Below, in pieces: positions 33,164 through 43,402 of a stretch of 64,000 nucleotides of DNA (positions are counted from its first letter, which is position 1; each line of letters opens with the position of its first letter). The DNA comes from Fusibacter tunisiensis. Lineage in GTDB: Bacteria; Bacillota; Clostridia; Peptostreptococcales; Acidaminobacteraceae. A model generated the notes under the pieces. That model did not search any database and was not told the DNA's origin. It worked only from the letters and a program-made list of their open reading frames with translations. The position numbers and the translations under genes are program-made. The stretch lies in NCBI RefSeq assembly GCF_016908355.1, contig NZ_JAFBDT010000007.1:1-64000 (forward strand), read 5' to 3'.

Positions 33164-35493
33164 CACTTGGTCCCTCCTTTCTGCATCTGCTTCCAAATTA
33201 GTTCTGGCGTCATTGGTATGGTATTCAAACTTACTTTAGCAGCTCTAGAAAGGGCATTTGAAATTGCACCAGGCATACCGATTACCGATTGTTCACCCAG
33301 TCCACGCGCACCATATGGTCCATCCTGCTGCGGTGTTTCAAGGAATTCAACACTGTATTCTGGCGCATCGTCATACCGCATTATTTTGTAATCGCGTAAA
33401 ACACCATTCGTCACTTGACCACGTGTGTTAAATTTAAAGCCTTCCATTATTGTATAGCCAATCCCCATAGCCATTCCACCCACAACTTGTCCTCTGGCCA
33501 ATTCCGGATTAACAACCTTACCAACATCCATACAGCAAACCGCCTTGGTAATTTTATACCGTCCTGTGTTTACATTTAACAAAACTTCAACACCCTCAGC
33601 ACCCAGTGTCCACTCTAGATCGGGATGACCTTTTCCAGTTTCTTGATCAACATCTGTAAGGTGTTTTGCAATATAGCGCCCTTTTCCTATAACTTGTCCA
33701 TAAACAGCATTTCCATTTGGATATACATAGCCAAGTACCACTTCTGCAAAAGACACACTTAACGTCGGATCATCCGAAACAAAAATCTGACCCGCTTCAT
33801 ATACAAGGTCGCGTTCAGGCGCTTTTAGCACAGATGCAGCTATGGTTTTAATTTGCGAAATTGCGTCATCACATGCTTCTAGAGCAGCAACGCCAGCCAT
33901 CATTAGGCCTCTACTCGCTGCAGTAGCCCAATCGCTTGGTGATGTAGACGTGTTTACAGGCATAACAACATGGACTTTTTCCATCGGCAACTTCAACCGT
34001 TCTGACACCAATTGAGCCAGTCCGGTCTTTGTCCCTTGTCCAATCTCCACAACCCCAACATTGAGATTGCAACTGCCATCTGAATTAAATGTCAAAATTG
34101 CACCTGCATCTGTGTTGGTTGGCATAGCTGGCGCCTTCCATAATCCAGCAATGCCTTTTGCTTTTATGTGCTGTGCGTCAACGTGTTCAACTTCTCCTAA
34201 ATTACCGCCAAGCATCTCTGAAACTCGGGTAAAACACGTTTCTATATCACCCGTACTGGCATTAAGCACACTTTGGACAGGTGTTGTGTCAAAAGCTTTT
34301 ATCGCATTTATCTTTCTAAGTTCTACAGGATCCAAACCAATCTGATCGGCTAGGGTATCCATAGCCCTTTCAATTCCAAACGACATTTCAATATGACCAA
34401 ATCCTCTGTAGGCTGTGGCAAAAGGCATGTTGGTGTAAACACACAAAGAATCGCATTTAACATTTTCAACCGAATATGGTCCCGTACATGAAATTGCCGC
34501 AGCACGCGATACATTAACTGCATAATCGGCGTATGCCCCACTGTTAAAATTAAAAACCAAGTCCATACCAAGGATTTTCCCTTTGGCATCTGCTGCAATT
34601 TTCACATGAGATTCCAATCCAATATGACCTGGCGATGCCAATAAATCGTCCTCTCTTGTGTTGACGACTCTTACAGGTCTCCCGCCAGCTTTTTTTGACA
34701 AAAGATATGCCAAACCTTCCAGTTGAAGGCCAGCTTTACCGCCAAATCCGCCACCAACCATAGGGACATCAACAATAATTTTCCCTGGATCAACATCAAA
34801 AAAATGACTCATGAGATTTTTTACAACAAATGGGGCCTGAGTCGATGACGTTATATGAACGTAGCCACTCTTCTTAATTTCTGCAATTGCCACCCTAGGT
34901 TCCATAGCAACGTGGTCTCCAGGTGGAATTTCAACTGTAACATCAACCACATGGTCGGCTTTAGAAAAAGCTTTTCCAACATCTCCTTTTCTAACTTTTG
35001 TACGATTGGCCACATTTGAACCTGGTTCAGGATGAATTGGCGCAATATGACTGTACGCTTCCATATTCTCATGCAAAAGGGGTGCATCTGGCTTCAGAGC
35101 ATCCGATGGTGACATTACAGGCGTCATAACGTCATAAGAAACTTTGATTTTTTCAACTGCATTTAAAGCCTGTTTATAGGTGTCAGCCACCACAACTGCC
35201 ACAATTTCCCCATAATGTCTCACAACATTTCGAGCGATTATTGCCTTATCACTTAAATACAAGCCTACGTTTTGATCATAATCCTGTCCCGTAAAGACAA
35301 TTTTTACACCAGGCATTTGTTCAGCCTCTGATGTGTCAATTTCCAAGATTCGCGCAAATGCATTTGGGCTTGTTTTGGTTGCAGCGTGAAGTAACCCAGG
35401 GATTTCAATATCTCCACCATACCTCACTTGACCCGTGACTTTTTCCTTGCCTTCTTTACGCACAAAAGATTTTCCCAGTTCAGTTTTCCACAT
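33163..35493 (-). CDS. Xanthine dehydrogenase-type molybdenum subunit (set 1)
   Basis: A 776-residue molybdopterin-binding subunit. Features: GGGFGGKAGL cofactor loop, ATAYRGFGHIEM (active-site Arg region), VVEIGQGTKTGLAQ, and the C-terminal GARGLGEQSVIG with the catalytic Glu. It hydroxylates a purine or another aromatic N-heterocycle with water as oxygen donor. The exact substrate (hypoxanthine, xanthine or other) is not determined by these motifs. It is followed by the FAD and iron-sulfur genes with coupled starts and preceded by a flavin monooxygenase-like gene. ATG 35493 with GGGGGAG. Confidence 0.92.
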   Translation of the reverse strand: MWKTELGKSFVRKEGKEKVTGQVRYGGDIEIPGLLHAATKTSPNAFARILEIDTSEAEQMPGVKIVFTGQDYDQNVGLYLSDKAIIARNVVRHYGEIVAVVVADTYKQALNAVEKIKVSYDVMTPVMSPSDALKPDAPLLHENMEAYSHIAPIHPEPGSNVANRTKVRKGDVGKAFSKADHVVDVTVEIPPGDHVAMEPRVAIAEIKKSGYVHITSSTQAPFVVKNLMSHFFDVDPGKIIVDVPMVGGGFGGKAGLQLEGLAYLLSKKAGGRPVRVVNTREDDLLASPGHIGLESHVKIAADAKGKILGMDLVFNFNSGAYADYAVNVSRAAAISCTGPYSVENVKCDSLCVYTNMPFATAYRGFGHIEMSFGIERAMDTLADQIGLDPVELRKINAIKAFDTTPVQSVLNASTGDIETCFTRVSEMLGGNLGEVEHVDAQHIKAKGIAGLWKAPAMPTNTDAGAILTFNSDGSCNLNVGVVEIGQGTKTGLAQLVSERLKLPMEKVHVVMPVNTSTSPSDWATAASRGLMMAGVAALEACDDAISQIKTIAASVLKAPERDLVYEAGQIFVSDDPTLSVSFAEVVLGYVYPNGNAVYGQVIGKGRYIAKHLTDVDQETGKGHPDLEWTLGAEGVEVLLNVNTGRYKITKAVCCMDVGKVVNPELARGQVVGGMAMGIGYTIMEGFKFNTRGQVTNGVLRDYKIMRYDDAPEYSVEFLETPQQDGPYGARGLGEQSVIGMPGAISNALSRAAKVSLNTIPMTPELIWKQMQKGGTK

Positions 35494-35507
35494 GGCTCCC
35501 CCTTTAT

Positions 35508-36749
35508 CTAAAATCTATTAATCACTGCATTTACAGTCCGTTCCGCCGATTCATCAATTGCATAGAGCCCCACGCCAAAAGCCGATTTTAGCTTAGAATC
35601 AACCGAAAGACCCAAACTGCAAAAGTAAATATTTTCCGATGTAGAAACATCATCCTCTAAAAGTATAGGCAATCCTCTGAAATCAAATATTGGCAAATGA
35701 ATATAAGTGTAATCCCTTCTAAATCCAGTGCTCCAAATGACATTTCCAATAGACTTACCATAAATATCTAAGGCAGTCATTTCATTTATTTTTGAAATGT
35801 CTACTTGGTTTGTATACCGATCAAGCGTCCCTTTAGGTACATCCACTTTTTCCTTTTCAATATAGGATTCAATGGCATCTTTCACAGAAGATAAATAGGA
35901 CTGGGAGGCTTTTAATGCAGGGATCAAATCTTTAGAGAATTGAATTTTACCAGCTTCTGCCCCTAAAAACCGTCCCACAATATGGACGCCTTCCAACTGA
36001 CATTGCCTTAAATTTTGATTCATTTTCCTAACGATATTCTCATTTTCTAAATCTCGTGCATCATAGGTTAACACGGGCTTGCCTTTTCGATACCCCGACA
36101 AGCGGTTCAACCAATAAACGCCATTAACATTTCTATAAATGGTTGGCAAGGGTTGCATACTCCCAATGGATAAGTAAACATCTTTGCCTGTAAGTGACCT
36201 GATTTCAAGGGCAATCTGAATGCCCGACCAACCACTTCCCACAACCACCACATTTCCATCATGAAGTTGCTTGGGATTTTTATATTGAGAAGAATGCATT
36301 TGAAAGATCTGTTTACTCAATTGACTTGACGCATCTGGTATATAAGGATTTGAATACATCCCCGAGGCAACAATGACATGTTTGGTTTGAAACACACCTT
36401 GATTTGTCTGAATTTCATAGACACTTTCTGAATTTTTGTCAATCGCATCTACCGACGTGTGTTCTATAAATTCAGGAGATACCCTTTCCAAAAAACGTTC
36501 TAAAACAGTCACGATTTCTTGCTTGGACATATAAGCATTATCATAGGGAATTAAATCGTCCATTTCTGGAATATTTGTCATCCAATTCGGCGTCACCAAG
36601 TAAAAGGAATCCCATCTTTCACGCTTCCATGTATGCAGCATTTCATCTTTCTCTAAAATCACATGTTTAATTCCCTTTTGTTTTAAGTAATAAGAACAAG
36701 TGATTCCGCTAGGCCCTCCGCCTATAATGACAACATCATAATAGCGCAT
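35508..36749 (-). CDS. FAD/NAD(P)-dependent flavin monooxygenase-like oxidoreductase
   Basis: A 413-residue flavoprotein. It has the N-terminal FAD-binding VVIIGGGPSG, an HSSQY segment matching the flavin-monooxygenase fingerprint, and a second nucleotide site VVVVGSGWSGIQIA at about residue 165. Classical relatives use O2 to oxygenate N or S atoms or ketones, which is odd in what appears to be an anaerobe. It may work in low oxygen or have a different reductase role. It is encoded within a xanthine-dehydrogenase operon, its start overlapping the chemoreceptor gene by 14 bases, and the large-subunit gene follows after 14 bases. Confidence 0.8.
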   Translation of the reverse strand: MRYYDVVIIGGGPSGITCSYYLKQKGIKHVILEKDEMLHTWKRERWDSFYLVTPNWMTNIPEMDDLIPYDNAYMSKQEIVTVLERFLERVSPEFIEHTSVDAIDKNSESVYEIQTNQGVFQTKHVIVASGMYSNPYIPDASSQLSKQIFQMHSSQYKNPKQLHDGNVVVVGSGWSGIQIALEIRSLTGKDVYLSIGSMQPLPTIYRNVNGVYWLNRLSGYRKGKPVLTYDARDLENENIVRKMNQNLRQCQLEGVHIVGRFLGAEAGKIQFSKDLIPALKASQSYLSSVKDAIESYIEKEKVDVPKGTLDRYTNQVDISKINEMTALDIYGKSIGNVIWSTGFRRDYTYIHLPIFDFRGLPILLEDDVSTSENIYFCSLGLSVDSKLKSAFGVGLYAIDESAERTVNAVINRF

Positions 36750-38268
36750 AACGGCCTCTAAACTTCATCAGATCCTCTAGGCTAAGTCCCAACTGAATAA
36801 CCCCTCTTTGATCCTTTCTAGAAACACCAATAAATTTAAAATATTTACCATCGATGTCTCTAATCATCATACGTTGGGCAACCCGGTGAGATGGATCTTC
36901 TATAATTCTGTAGAAAGGATAGGCTTGTGTCTTGGGATCATTTTCAATCTTAAATCCAATACCAGCTGGGTTATTGGACAGGACGGTAACACCTGTTTCA
37001 TCTGTAATATAAAATTCTGTAACCCCTGTTTCTTCCGCAAATTTCGTCAGATAAGCATTGTCTATTTTGCCTTTGGCCAGGATCTCTGCCAATTTCCCAG
37101 CTGCTTCAAACAACTCTTCATTTAACGCGTCATCAAATCGATTCACAAAAGCATTTAACTGGTCTGAAATGGTCTGAATCGAACCAGATATCGTTGCGTT
37201 TTCTAATGTTTTGTCTTTTTGTACCATTACATCTTCACCCGTTTGATCCGTCGCTTCTTCAGAGTCAGCAGATATGCCCGCCAATTTCTCAACATTTCCA
37301 GAAAGCATTTCTGTCGCTTTAAGTTGCTCTTGTATGCTGGTTGAAATATTTTGTATAAAAGTCAGCATGTCTTCTGCGCCTTTTACCATTTGATCCAAGT
37401 GAGCCACACTTGTACTGTTTCCTTCTTTAAGCGCTTCAGTTGCACGCATACCACCATTAATTTCTAAAACAACCTCTCCAATGGAAGACTTAATGGCATC
37501 CAATTTATTTTCAATGGTTTCAGCAAGTCGAGAACTTTCGTCTGCAAGTTTGGTAACTTCATTGGCCACAACCGCAAACCCGCGTCCCGCTTCTCCAGCA
37601 CGTGCAGATTCAATAGAAGCGTTTAAAGCCAATAAATTTGTCTGCTCAGATATTTTTGAAATACCTTGCGTTAATTCTTGAATAGACCGCATCATCAATT
37701 CCAAAGAATTCACTTTTTCAACAGCACTTTTCATATTTGCTTCAACGGTATTAATGCCATCCAGCGCGCCTACAATAGATTGTTTTCCTTCCTGAATTGT
37801 TCTTAGCGTGTTTTCTGTAATCCCCATATATTCCTGAGAGTCACTGGCCATTTGGTCGTTGGCACTCTGAAGTTCCTGTGCTACAGATGCGTTTTCCATA
37901 GAAGCGCTTGCAATATTATGTGAATTGTCTCGTATCTGGTGAATCTGATTTTCTATACGCGTCATGTGATGCAAGGAAGCATCAGAACTCGATTTCAGTA
38001 AATTTGCAGAATTGGAAAGTTCAAGCCCTGACTTCAACATGTTAAAAAGCCAGTCTTTCATTGTCAGTTGAAGTTTTTCAAGTTCTTTAACAATATGGCG
38101 GTTTCCTCGCGACTTCATTTTTTTATTACTTTCAGCCAAAAAATTACCATCGGCATATTTACCAACCAATTCAGCAAGGACTTTACTATCCGCACGATAA
38201 ATTGCTAAAACAACAGCTAAAATTACAGCCCAAAACAAAGATGTGATTCCAATGGCTAAATAAATCAT
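36736..38268 (-). CDS. Methyl-accepting chemotaxis protein with C-terminal sensor domain
   Basis: A 510-residue chemoreceptor with one membrane helix at residues 2-24 and no large external domain. The coiled-coil signalling domain spans about 60-355, with the conserved hairpin tip EQTNLLALNASIESARAG at residues 208-225. The C-terminal 150 residues form a separate Cache-like domain (VTEFYITDETGVTVLSNNP, YFKFIGVSRKDQRGVIQLG). So the sensor follows the signalling part and lies in the cytoplasm. It is in one operon with amidase, flavoprotein and xanthine-dehydrogenase genes, suggesting attraction to a purine or its breakdown product. ATG 38268 with GGAGGAG. Confidence 0.9.
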   Translation of the reverse strand: MIYLAIGITSLFWAVILAVVLAIYRADSKVLAELVGKYADGNFLAESNKKMKSRGNRHIVKELEKLQLTMKDWLFNMLKSGLELSNSANLLKSSSDASLHHMTRIENQIHQIRDNSHNIASASMENASVAQELQSANDQMASDSQEYMGITENTLRTIQEGKQSIVGALDGINTVEANMKSAVEKVNSLELMMRSIQELTQGISKISEQTNLLALNASIESARAGEAGRGFAVVANEVTKLADESSRLAETIENKLDAIKSSIGEVVLEINGGMRATEALKEGNSTSVAHLDQMVKGAEDMLTFIQNISTSIQEQLKATEMLSGNVEKLAGISADSEEATDQTGEDVMVQKDKTLENATISGSIQTISDQLNAFVNRFDDALNEELFEAAGKLAEILAKGKIDNAYLTKFAEETGVTEFYITDETGVTVLSNNPAGIGFKIENDPKTQAYPFYRIIEDPSHRVAQRMMIRDIDGKYFKFIGVSRKDQRGVIQLGLSLEDLMKFRGRYALL

Positions 38269-38286
38269 TTTTCTCCTCCAGCTTTC

Positions 38287-39741
38287 CTATTCTCTAATGC
38301 CAACTGGTGACTTGCGCACTTTTGCCAGTTGCTCATAACCATAAGCGATTTCTATAAGCACAGGTTCCGAAAACGGTCTCCCCATAATTTCCATTCCAAT
38401 TGGCACACCCAATGGGGCTGTTTCTGTCACTTTTGAAAACCCAGCTGGTACACATATAGAAGGGAAACCTGTAACTGAAGCCAAAACACCATTACGCTCG
38501 TTTTGAGACCCTCCAATTTCACAAACCAATTGTTTTTGATGTGGGTATACAAGTGCATCTACGTTATAATCCGCCATAATCTTCATAAGTCTGTTTTGCA
38601 ACAGTGCCCGTTTTTCAAGACGAATCCTGTAAAGATCTGTATCTGTACTCAAGCCCAAGGCTGTTTCCATATTTACTTTAACACCAGGGTGGTGTTGGCC
38701 ACTATCAACAATTGCCTGCATGGTTCTATAGGGCATTTCTGAAGGCAATTTTTTTAGATAAGCGTCTAAGTGATCTTTAAAATCATGCAAATGCACACTT
38801 ACGTCTTGAACCAAAGCGCCTGTATCAAAGACTTCTGAAACATCCACAATTTCAGCGCCACCTTCACGCATGTGCTCAACTGCTGTTTTTACGGCATTTG
38901 TTGTGTCTTCATGGATGGCATCCGTGCCAAACAGATTTGAAAGCACACCAATCTTCTTGCCCTTAAGACCCTCTTTGTTCAAATGTTCTAAATAACTTTG
39001 TTTTTGTTTGTCATAAAACCATGCTGTCGATGCATCTTCTAAATCATACCCTTTCATAAACTCTAAACACAGAACTGCATCTTCTACTGTTCGCGCCAAT
39101 GGTCCGGCAGTATCTTGTGTCAACGAATAAGGTACAATCCCTGTCCGACTTACAACGCCTATTGTTGGTCGAATTCCTACTAAATTATTGGCTGAAGCAG
39201 GTGACCGGACGGAGTTAATGGTATCCGTACCAATACCAATTAGTGCAAAGTCTGCAGCCATCCCTGCCCCTGTTCCGCCACTTGAGCCGCCTGGTGTCCT
39301 TATAGAATCATAAGGGTTTACAGTTTGTCCAAGTATAGAACTGATGGTTTCACCCCAAATTGCAAATTCATGTAAATTTGATTTAGCCAAGACAATTGCA
39401 CCTGCTTGCTTTAGCCTTTTTACGATAGGTGCATCCTGGTCTGGAACAAATCCTTTTAGGCTAAGGCTTCCTGCTGTTGTCTCAATGCCCTGAGTTTCAA
39501 CATTGTCTTTAACCAACACGGGCACACCATGTAACGGCCCCATTAGGCCATTTTCTTTAAAGTATCTGTCTAGTTTTTCAGCTTCTCTTCGTGCATCTGG
39601 ATTGGTTAGAATTACAGCTTTCAACCCATGGTCGTACGCCTCAATTCGTCCTAAATAGTAATCCACCAATTCAAGTGCTGTTATTTCGCCATCATTCAAA
39701 GCTTTATGAAACGCACGGATGGTAAGTTCATTCAATTTCAT
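38287..39741 (-). CDS. Amidase signature family enzyme
   Basis: A 484-residue amidase of the GatA-like family. The Ser-cisSer-Lys triad is Lys78 (PVLVKDN), Ser154 (PGGSSGGTGAG) and Ser177 (GTDTINSVRSPAS). Around the nucleophile, INS replaces the usual GGS, which marks a divergent subgroup. No gatB or gatC is adjacent, so it is a catabolic amidase rather than a tRNA amidotransferase. It leads the operon that continues into the chemoreceptor, flavoprotein and xanthine dehydrogenase. The substrate is unknown; an amide or ureido product of ring opening would fit. ATG 39741 with AGGAGG. Confidence 0.87.
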   Translation of the reverse strand: MKLNELTIRAFHKALNDGEITALELVDYYLGRIEAYDHGLKAVILTNPDARREAEKLDRYFKENGLMGPLHGVPVLVKDNVETQGIETTAGSLSLKGFVPDQDAPIVKRLKQAGAIVLAKSNLHEFAIWGETISSILGQTVNPYDSIRTPGGSSGGTGAGMAADFALIGIGTDTINSVRSPASANNLVGIRPTIGVVSRTGIVPYSLTQDTAGPLARTVEDAVLCLEFMKGYDLEDASTAWFYDKQKQSYLEHLNKEGLKGKKIGVLSNLFGTDAIHEDTTNAVKTAVEHMREGGAEIVDVSEVFDTGALVQDVSVHLHDFKDHLDAYLKKLPSEMPYRTMQAIVDSGQHHPGVKVNMETALGLSTDTDLYRIRLEKRALLQNRLMKIMADYNVDALVYPHQKQLVCEIGGSQNERNGVLASVTGFPSICVPAGFSKVTETAPLGVPIGMEIMGRPFSEPVLIEIAYGYEQLAKVRKSPVGIRE

Positions 39742-39827
39742 TGATTTATTGCCTCCTTTTTATACTCAATCCAGTTATACTTTAACATTTATTATAAAAA
39801 CCCTTCATGTGACTGTTACAAGAATTT

Positions 39828-41894
39828 TCAGACTTCTTTGTTTCTAAACACCAAGGCTTCGCTGAAACTTTCAGAATCCAAATAATCTAAGGATTTTAAC
39901 AACTCTTGTGCATGTACCCGTTTTTCGTCTTTTTTAAGGGCTTTTTTCGAATAGCTACCATCCGAATTCAATTGCCAAGATTTCACATTGTCTTTCAAAT
40001 ACAAACTCATAATGCGATTGATCCGTTCAGAGATTAAAGGGTCTTCTACCGGAAACATTAATTCTATTCGCCTATTGAGATTTCGAGACATCCAGTCCGC
40101 ACTTGATAGAAAGACTTTACGGTCCCCATCATTATGAAAAATATAAATTCTTGAATGCTCTAAAAACTCACCAACAATACTTTTAACCCTAATGTTCTCA
40201 CTTAATCCCTCAACACCTGGAACTAAAGTGCAAATCCCTCGAACAACCAACCGAATTTGTACACCCGCTCTTGAAGCTTCATATAATTTTTCGATCATCT
40301 CAATGTCTACTAAAGAATTCATTTTAGCTGTTATTTTCGCTTTTTTTCCAGCTTTTGCAGCTTCAATTTCAGCGTCTATAAGTTGATAAAATCGTTGCCT
40401 TAGATTAAAAGGCGCTACTGTCAGCACATTTGTATGAACTGCTGTGGCAAATCCAGATACCATATTAAAAAAATTTGACGCGTCCGCTCCAAAACTTTCA
40501 CGTGCTGTAAACAGTCCCATATCCGTATAAATTCTTGCTGTTTGGTCATTATAATTACCAGTTCCTAAGTGTAGATATCGTTTAATTTTGTTTTTTTCTT
40601 TTCTAACGACCAAGGTTATTTTTGAGTGTGTCTTAAGTCCATAAATACCATAAATTACATGTACCCCGCGTTGTTCCAACTTTTTTGCCCAATTGATGTT
40701 ATTTTCTTCATCAAATCGTGCCATCAATTCAACCAAAACAGTTACCTGCTTTCCCCTATCTGCAGCGTCTCCAAGGGCTTTTACAATTTGTGAATTCCCA
40801 CTAACACGATAAAGTGTCTGCTTAATCGCCAGCACTTGTGGATCCTTGCTGGCTTGCTTTATAAAGTCCGCAACCACATCAAACGTTTCATAGGGATGGT
40901 GAACAAACAAGTCGCCATTTTTAATTGTTTTAAATAAGTTTTTTTTATCAAAGTCTTTCAAAACTCGTGGTTGATAGTCCGGCCGATTCAAATGACGTTT
41001 AGTTTTTGAAAGCTTAAATTTGAAAAAACATGTGGCATCTAAAATGCCATCAATTTCATAAATTTGACTGTTGTCGAGCATAAGCGCATCCTTTATCACG
41101 CTTGACAACCAAGAATCAGTTCCTGATGATATCTCAAGCCGAACCGTCTCGCCCCATTTTCTAAGCCGAACAGCTTCCTCAATCACCATGAGCAAGTCCT
41201 CAGCCTCATCTTCTACAATAGTCAAATCACCATTTCGCGTCACTCTGAAAAGACTGGTTGCAAGAACTTGATGACCTGGAAAGAGATGGTCTATAAAAAT
41301 AGAAATGACATCTTCTAACAAAATATACGTGCTGTGGCCCTTCTTTTTTTCAACTTCTACAAATCGATTCAAAACCTCTGGGACTTGGACGATTGCCAAT
41401 TTTGTTTCAAAACCAACCATCAATTTTACAGCCAAATAAAGCCCTTTATTGGCCACATGCGGAAACCGTCTTGTAAAATCAACCGCCATAGGTGTCAATA
41501 CCGGAAATACTTCCGTGTTGAAGTAAAGTTGCATTTTCTCATATTGATTTTCTGTTAATTCAGAGGCGTTTAGAATCACAACCCCTTCTTTTTTCATTTC
41601 TATAATTAAGGCTTTTAAAATTTCCTCTTGGTGGGTTACAAGTCCTCTGACTTTTTCATTTATGGCATTTAATTTTTCCAGAGCGGTAAAACCCGATGGA
41701 TCTTTTTCAGCATAGCCGAGAGTCACTTGATTTTTTATTGCCGCAACGCGCACCATAAAAAATTCATCTAAATTGGATGAAAATATCGCACCAAATTTAA
41801 CCCGTTCAAAAAGTGGGTTTTCCTGATCTGACGCTTCCAAAAGAACCCTTTTATTAAATTCCAACCAACTCAGTTCACGGTTTAGTATTTCCAT
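39828..41894 (-). CDS. ppk1: Polyphosphate kinase 1
   Basis: A 688-residue PPK1, the enzyme that builds inorganic polyphosphate from ATP. The N-terminal domain starts NRELSWLEFNKRVL. The catalytic histidine lies in GLKTHSKITLV and a second PLD-type motif is EFLEHSRIYIF; IKQTLYRVSGNS and HLGTGNYNDQTARIYTD are typical. Its start overlaps the ppx stop as TAATG, so the synthetic and degrading enzymes are translationally coupled. It is the last gene of a glucokinase/zinc-ribbon/ppx/ppk1 operon. Confidence 0.96.
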   Translation of the reverse strand: MEILNRELSWLEFNKRVLLEASDQENPLFERVKFGAIFSSNLDEFFMVRVAAIKNQVTLGYAEKDPSGFTALEKLNAINEKVRGLVTHQEEILKALIIEMKKEGVVILNASELTENQYEKMQLYFNTEVFPVLTPMAVDFTRRFPHVANKGLYLAVKLMVGFETKLAIVQVPEVLNRFVEVEKKKGHSTYILLEDVISIFIDHLFPGHQVLATSLFRVTRNGDLTIVEDEAEDLLMVIEEAVRLRKWGETVRLEISSGTDSWLSSVIKDALMLDNSQIYEIDGILDATCFFKFKLSKTKRHLNRPDYQPRVLKDFDKKNLFKTIKNGDLFVHHPYETFDVVADFIKQASKDPQVLAIKQTLYRVSGNSQIVKALGDAADRGKQVTVLVELMARFDEENNINWAKKLEQRGVHVIYGIYGLKTHSKITLVVRKEKNKIKRYLHLGTGNYNDQTARIYTDMGLFTARESFGADASNFFNMVSGFATAVHTNVLTVAPFNLRQRFYQLIDAEIEAAKAGKKAKITAKMNSLVDIEMIEKLYEASRAGVQIRLVVRGICTLVPGVEGLSENIRVKSIVGEFLEHSRIYIFHNDGDRKVFLSSADWMSRNLNRRIELMFPVEDPLISERINRIMSLYLKDNVKSWQLNSDGSYSKKALKKDEKRVHAQELLKSLDYLDSESFSEALVFRNKEV

Positions 41895-43402
41895 TATATC
41901 TCCCTCAATTCAGGCTTTATACCAAATATATTTTTAAAGGCTTCTCTTGTAAAATCAAAACTCCATTCTTCTAAATAAATGGCTTTTGTGTGTTCAATTT
42001 GTATTTCAAAAATATCTTGTTTTAAATTAATGGCAACAATCTTAAGTTTTTGCTTTTTACTTTTATCCAAAGCATCTGCCATGGATAAAATTGCCGATAA
42101 CTTAGTCACACGCATCTGTTCATCATCCGTAAGCCTTTTCATTGTCTGAGGCCTGTCATACATCTCAGAACTCGAAATCATTCTGCTGATATAGGCAATC
42201 ATTAGCATCTCTGTATGTGAAACGCCCAAAATGTTCAAATTAGAGATTTTATCATATGATGCCTCTAAATAATCTTTCATCCGCGTGAATTTCCCGATTT
42301 CATGAAGATTCGCCGCAAGTCTAATTAATAGACTGTCTCTTGAATCAAACTCAAAAATTGAAGCCAAAGCATTAAACAGGATTAGGGCGTTTTGTTCTAC
42401 TTGTCTAATATGGGGGTCGCCACTCTTATACCGTTTGCTAATTTCACGCGTCAAACTATACGTATCGTTATTAAAACTCTTATATCGCGTGACGTGATTA
42501 TGGGCTTCTGCCAATTCCGCAAGCATGCCATCTCTTAAGGATATATCGGGAATCAACACGTACTCTGTATCCACTAATTTCAAAAAGACATCGTACACAA
42601 TTACATTTGCTAAAAACTCGTACCAATCAGTTCCTTTTGATTCAATCTGATTCCGAAGTGATGACGTGTGATCCATGGCCTGTTCTACCACACTTATAAA
42701 ATTTCGTCTTTCAATTTTTTGAGAATTTTTAAAAAGTAATTCACGTATGTGTTTGGCATCTCCACCTACAATAACAAATTGTTTTGGTTTTCTGGCCCTG
42801 ATTCCTTGCCACAAATGGGCGGTTCTCGTTTCCACCAATTCTCGCAAAACAAAAGCGTAGGTTACCGTCCTGTCTTCAAGTGCCATTAATGTGTATTTTA
42901 ACTCTTTAACACCCAAGTTCAATTCTTCATTACGGATCAGCTTATTTCCAGAATACATACTGACATCACAACTACCAGAATTAATCTCCACCAGCAAACT
43001 GCTTTTTCGTATCTCATGGTAGTTTTCCATTTGATCACGTATAGACTTGTATGTCAAAAATTTTTCGATGGTATCATCCACCACTTCCACATGAAAACCC
43101 GTTTTCATGTGAATCAATTCCACAACATTTTTACTATTACTGGCTTCACGAAGGGCATTTGTTCCCAAAACTTTATAAACTTTTACGCCATATTCTTTCA
43201 GGATTTTTTTATAATATATGAGTACATCTACCATTTCATTTACACGTTCCAATGAAATGGCGCCTGTCAGAAAAACCTCTTCTCCAAGTTTAACAGGAAC
43301 AGAAATATCTTCCAAAGTTGAAAACCCATTCCCAGCCGTTTCTACTATTTTTAATTTTATGGCATTTGATCCCAAATCCAATGCCGCAAAGATCGATTCC
43401 AT
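41894..43402 (-). CDS. ppx: Ppx/GppA exopolyphosphatase family protein
   Basis: A 502-residue exopolyphosphatase/guanosine pentaphosphatase. The ASKHA-fold phosphate-binding motif ALDLGSNAIKLKIVE is at the start, LGTNALREASN near residue 85 and VEINSGSCDVSMY near 148. A C-terminal HD-like helical domain (NLHEIGKFTRM) follows from about 310. It degrades polyphosphate or pppGpp. Stop/start overlaps (TAATG) exist both with the 64-aa zinc-ribbon gene upstream and with ppk1 downstream. Confidence 0.93.
   Translation of the reverse strand: MESIFAALDLGSNAIKLKIVETAGNGFSTLEDISVPVKLGEEVFLTGAISLERVNEMVDVLIYYKKILKEYGVKVYKVLGTNALREASNSKNVVELIHMKTGFHVEVVDDTIEKFLTYKSIRDQMENYHEIRKSSLLVEINSGSCDVSMYSGNKLIRNEELNLGVKELKYTLMALEDRTVTYAFVLRELVETRTAHLWQGIRARKPKQFVIVGGDAKHIRELLFKNSQKIERRNFISVVEQAMDHTSSLRNQIESKGTDWYEFLANVIVYDVFLKLVDTEYVLIPDISLRDGMLAELAEAHNHVTRYKSFNNDTYSLTREISKRYKSGDPHIRQVEQNALILFNALASIFEFDSRDSLLIRLAANLHEIGKFTRMKDYLEASYDKISNLNILGVSHTEMLMIAYISRMISSSEMYDRPQTMKRLTDDEQMRVTKLSAILSMADALDKSKKQKLKIVAINLKQDIFEIQIEHTKAIYLEEWSFDFTREAFKNIFGIKPELREI

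Noticed and set aside
38287-39741. GatA subunit of the tRNA amidotransferase
   Set aside because: No gatB or gatC adjacent and the nucleophile region is atypical; a catabolic amidase fits the operon better.
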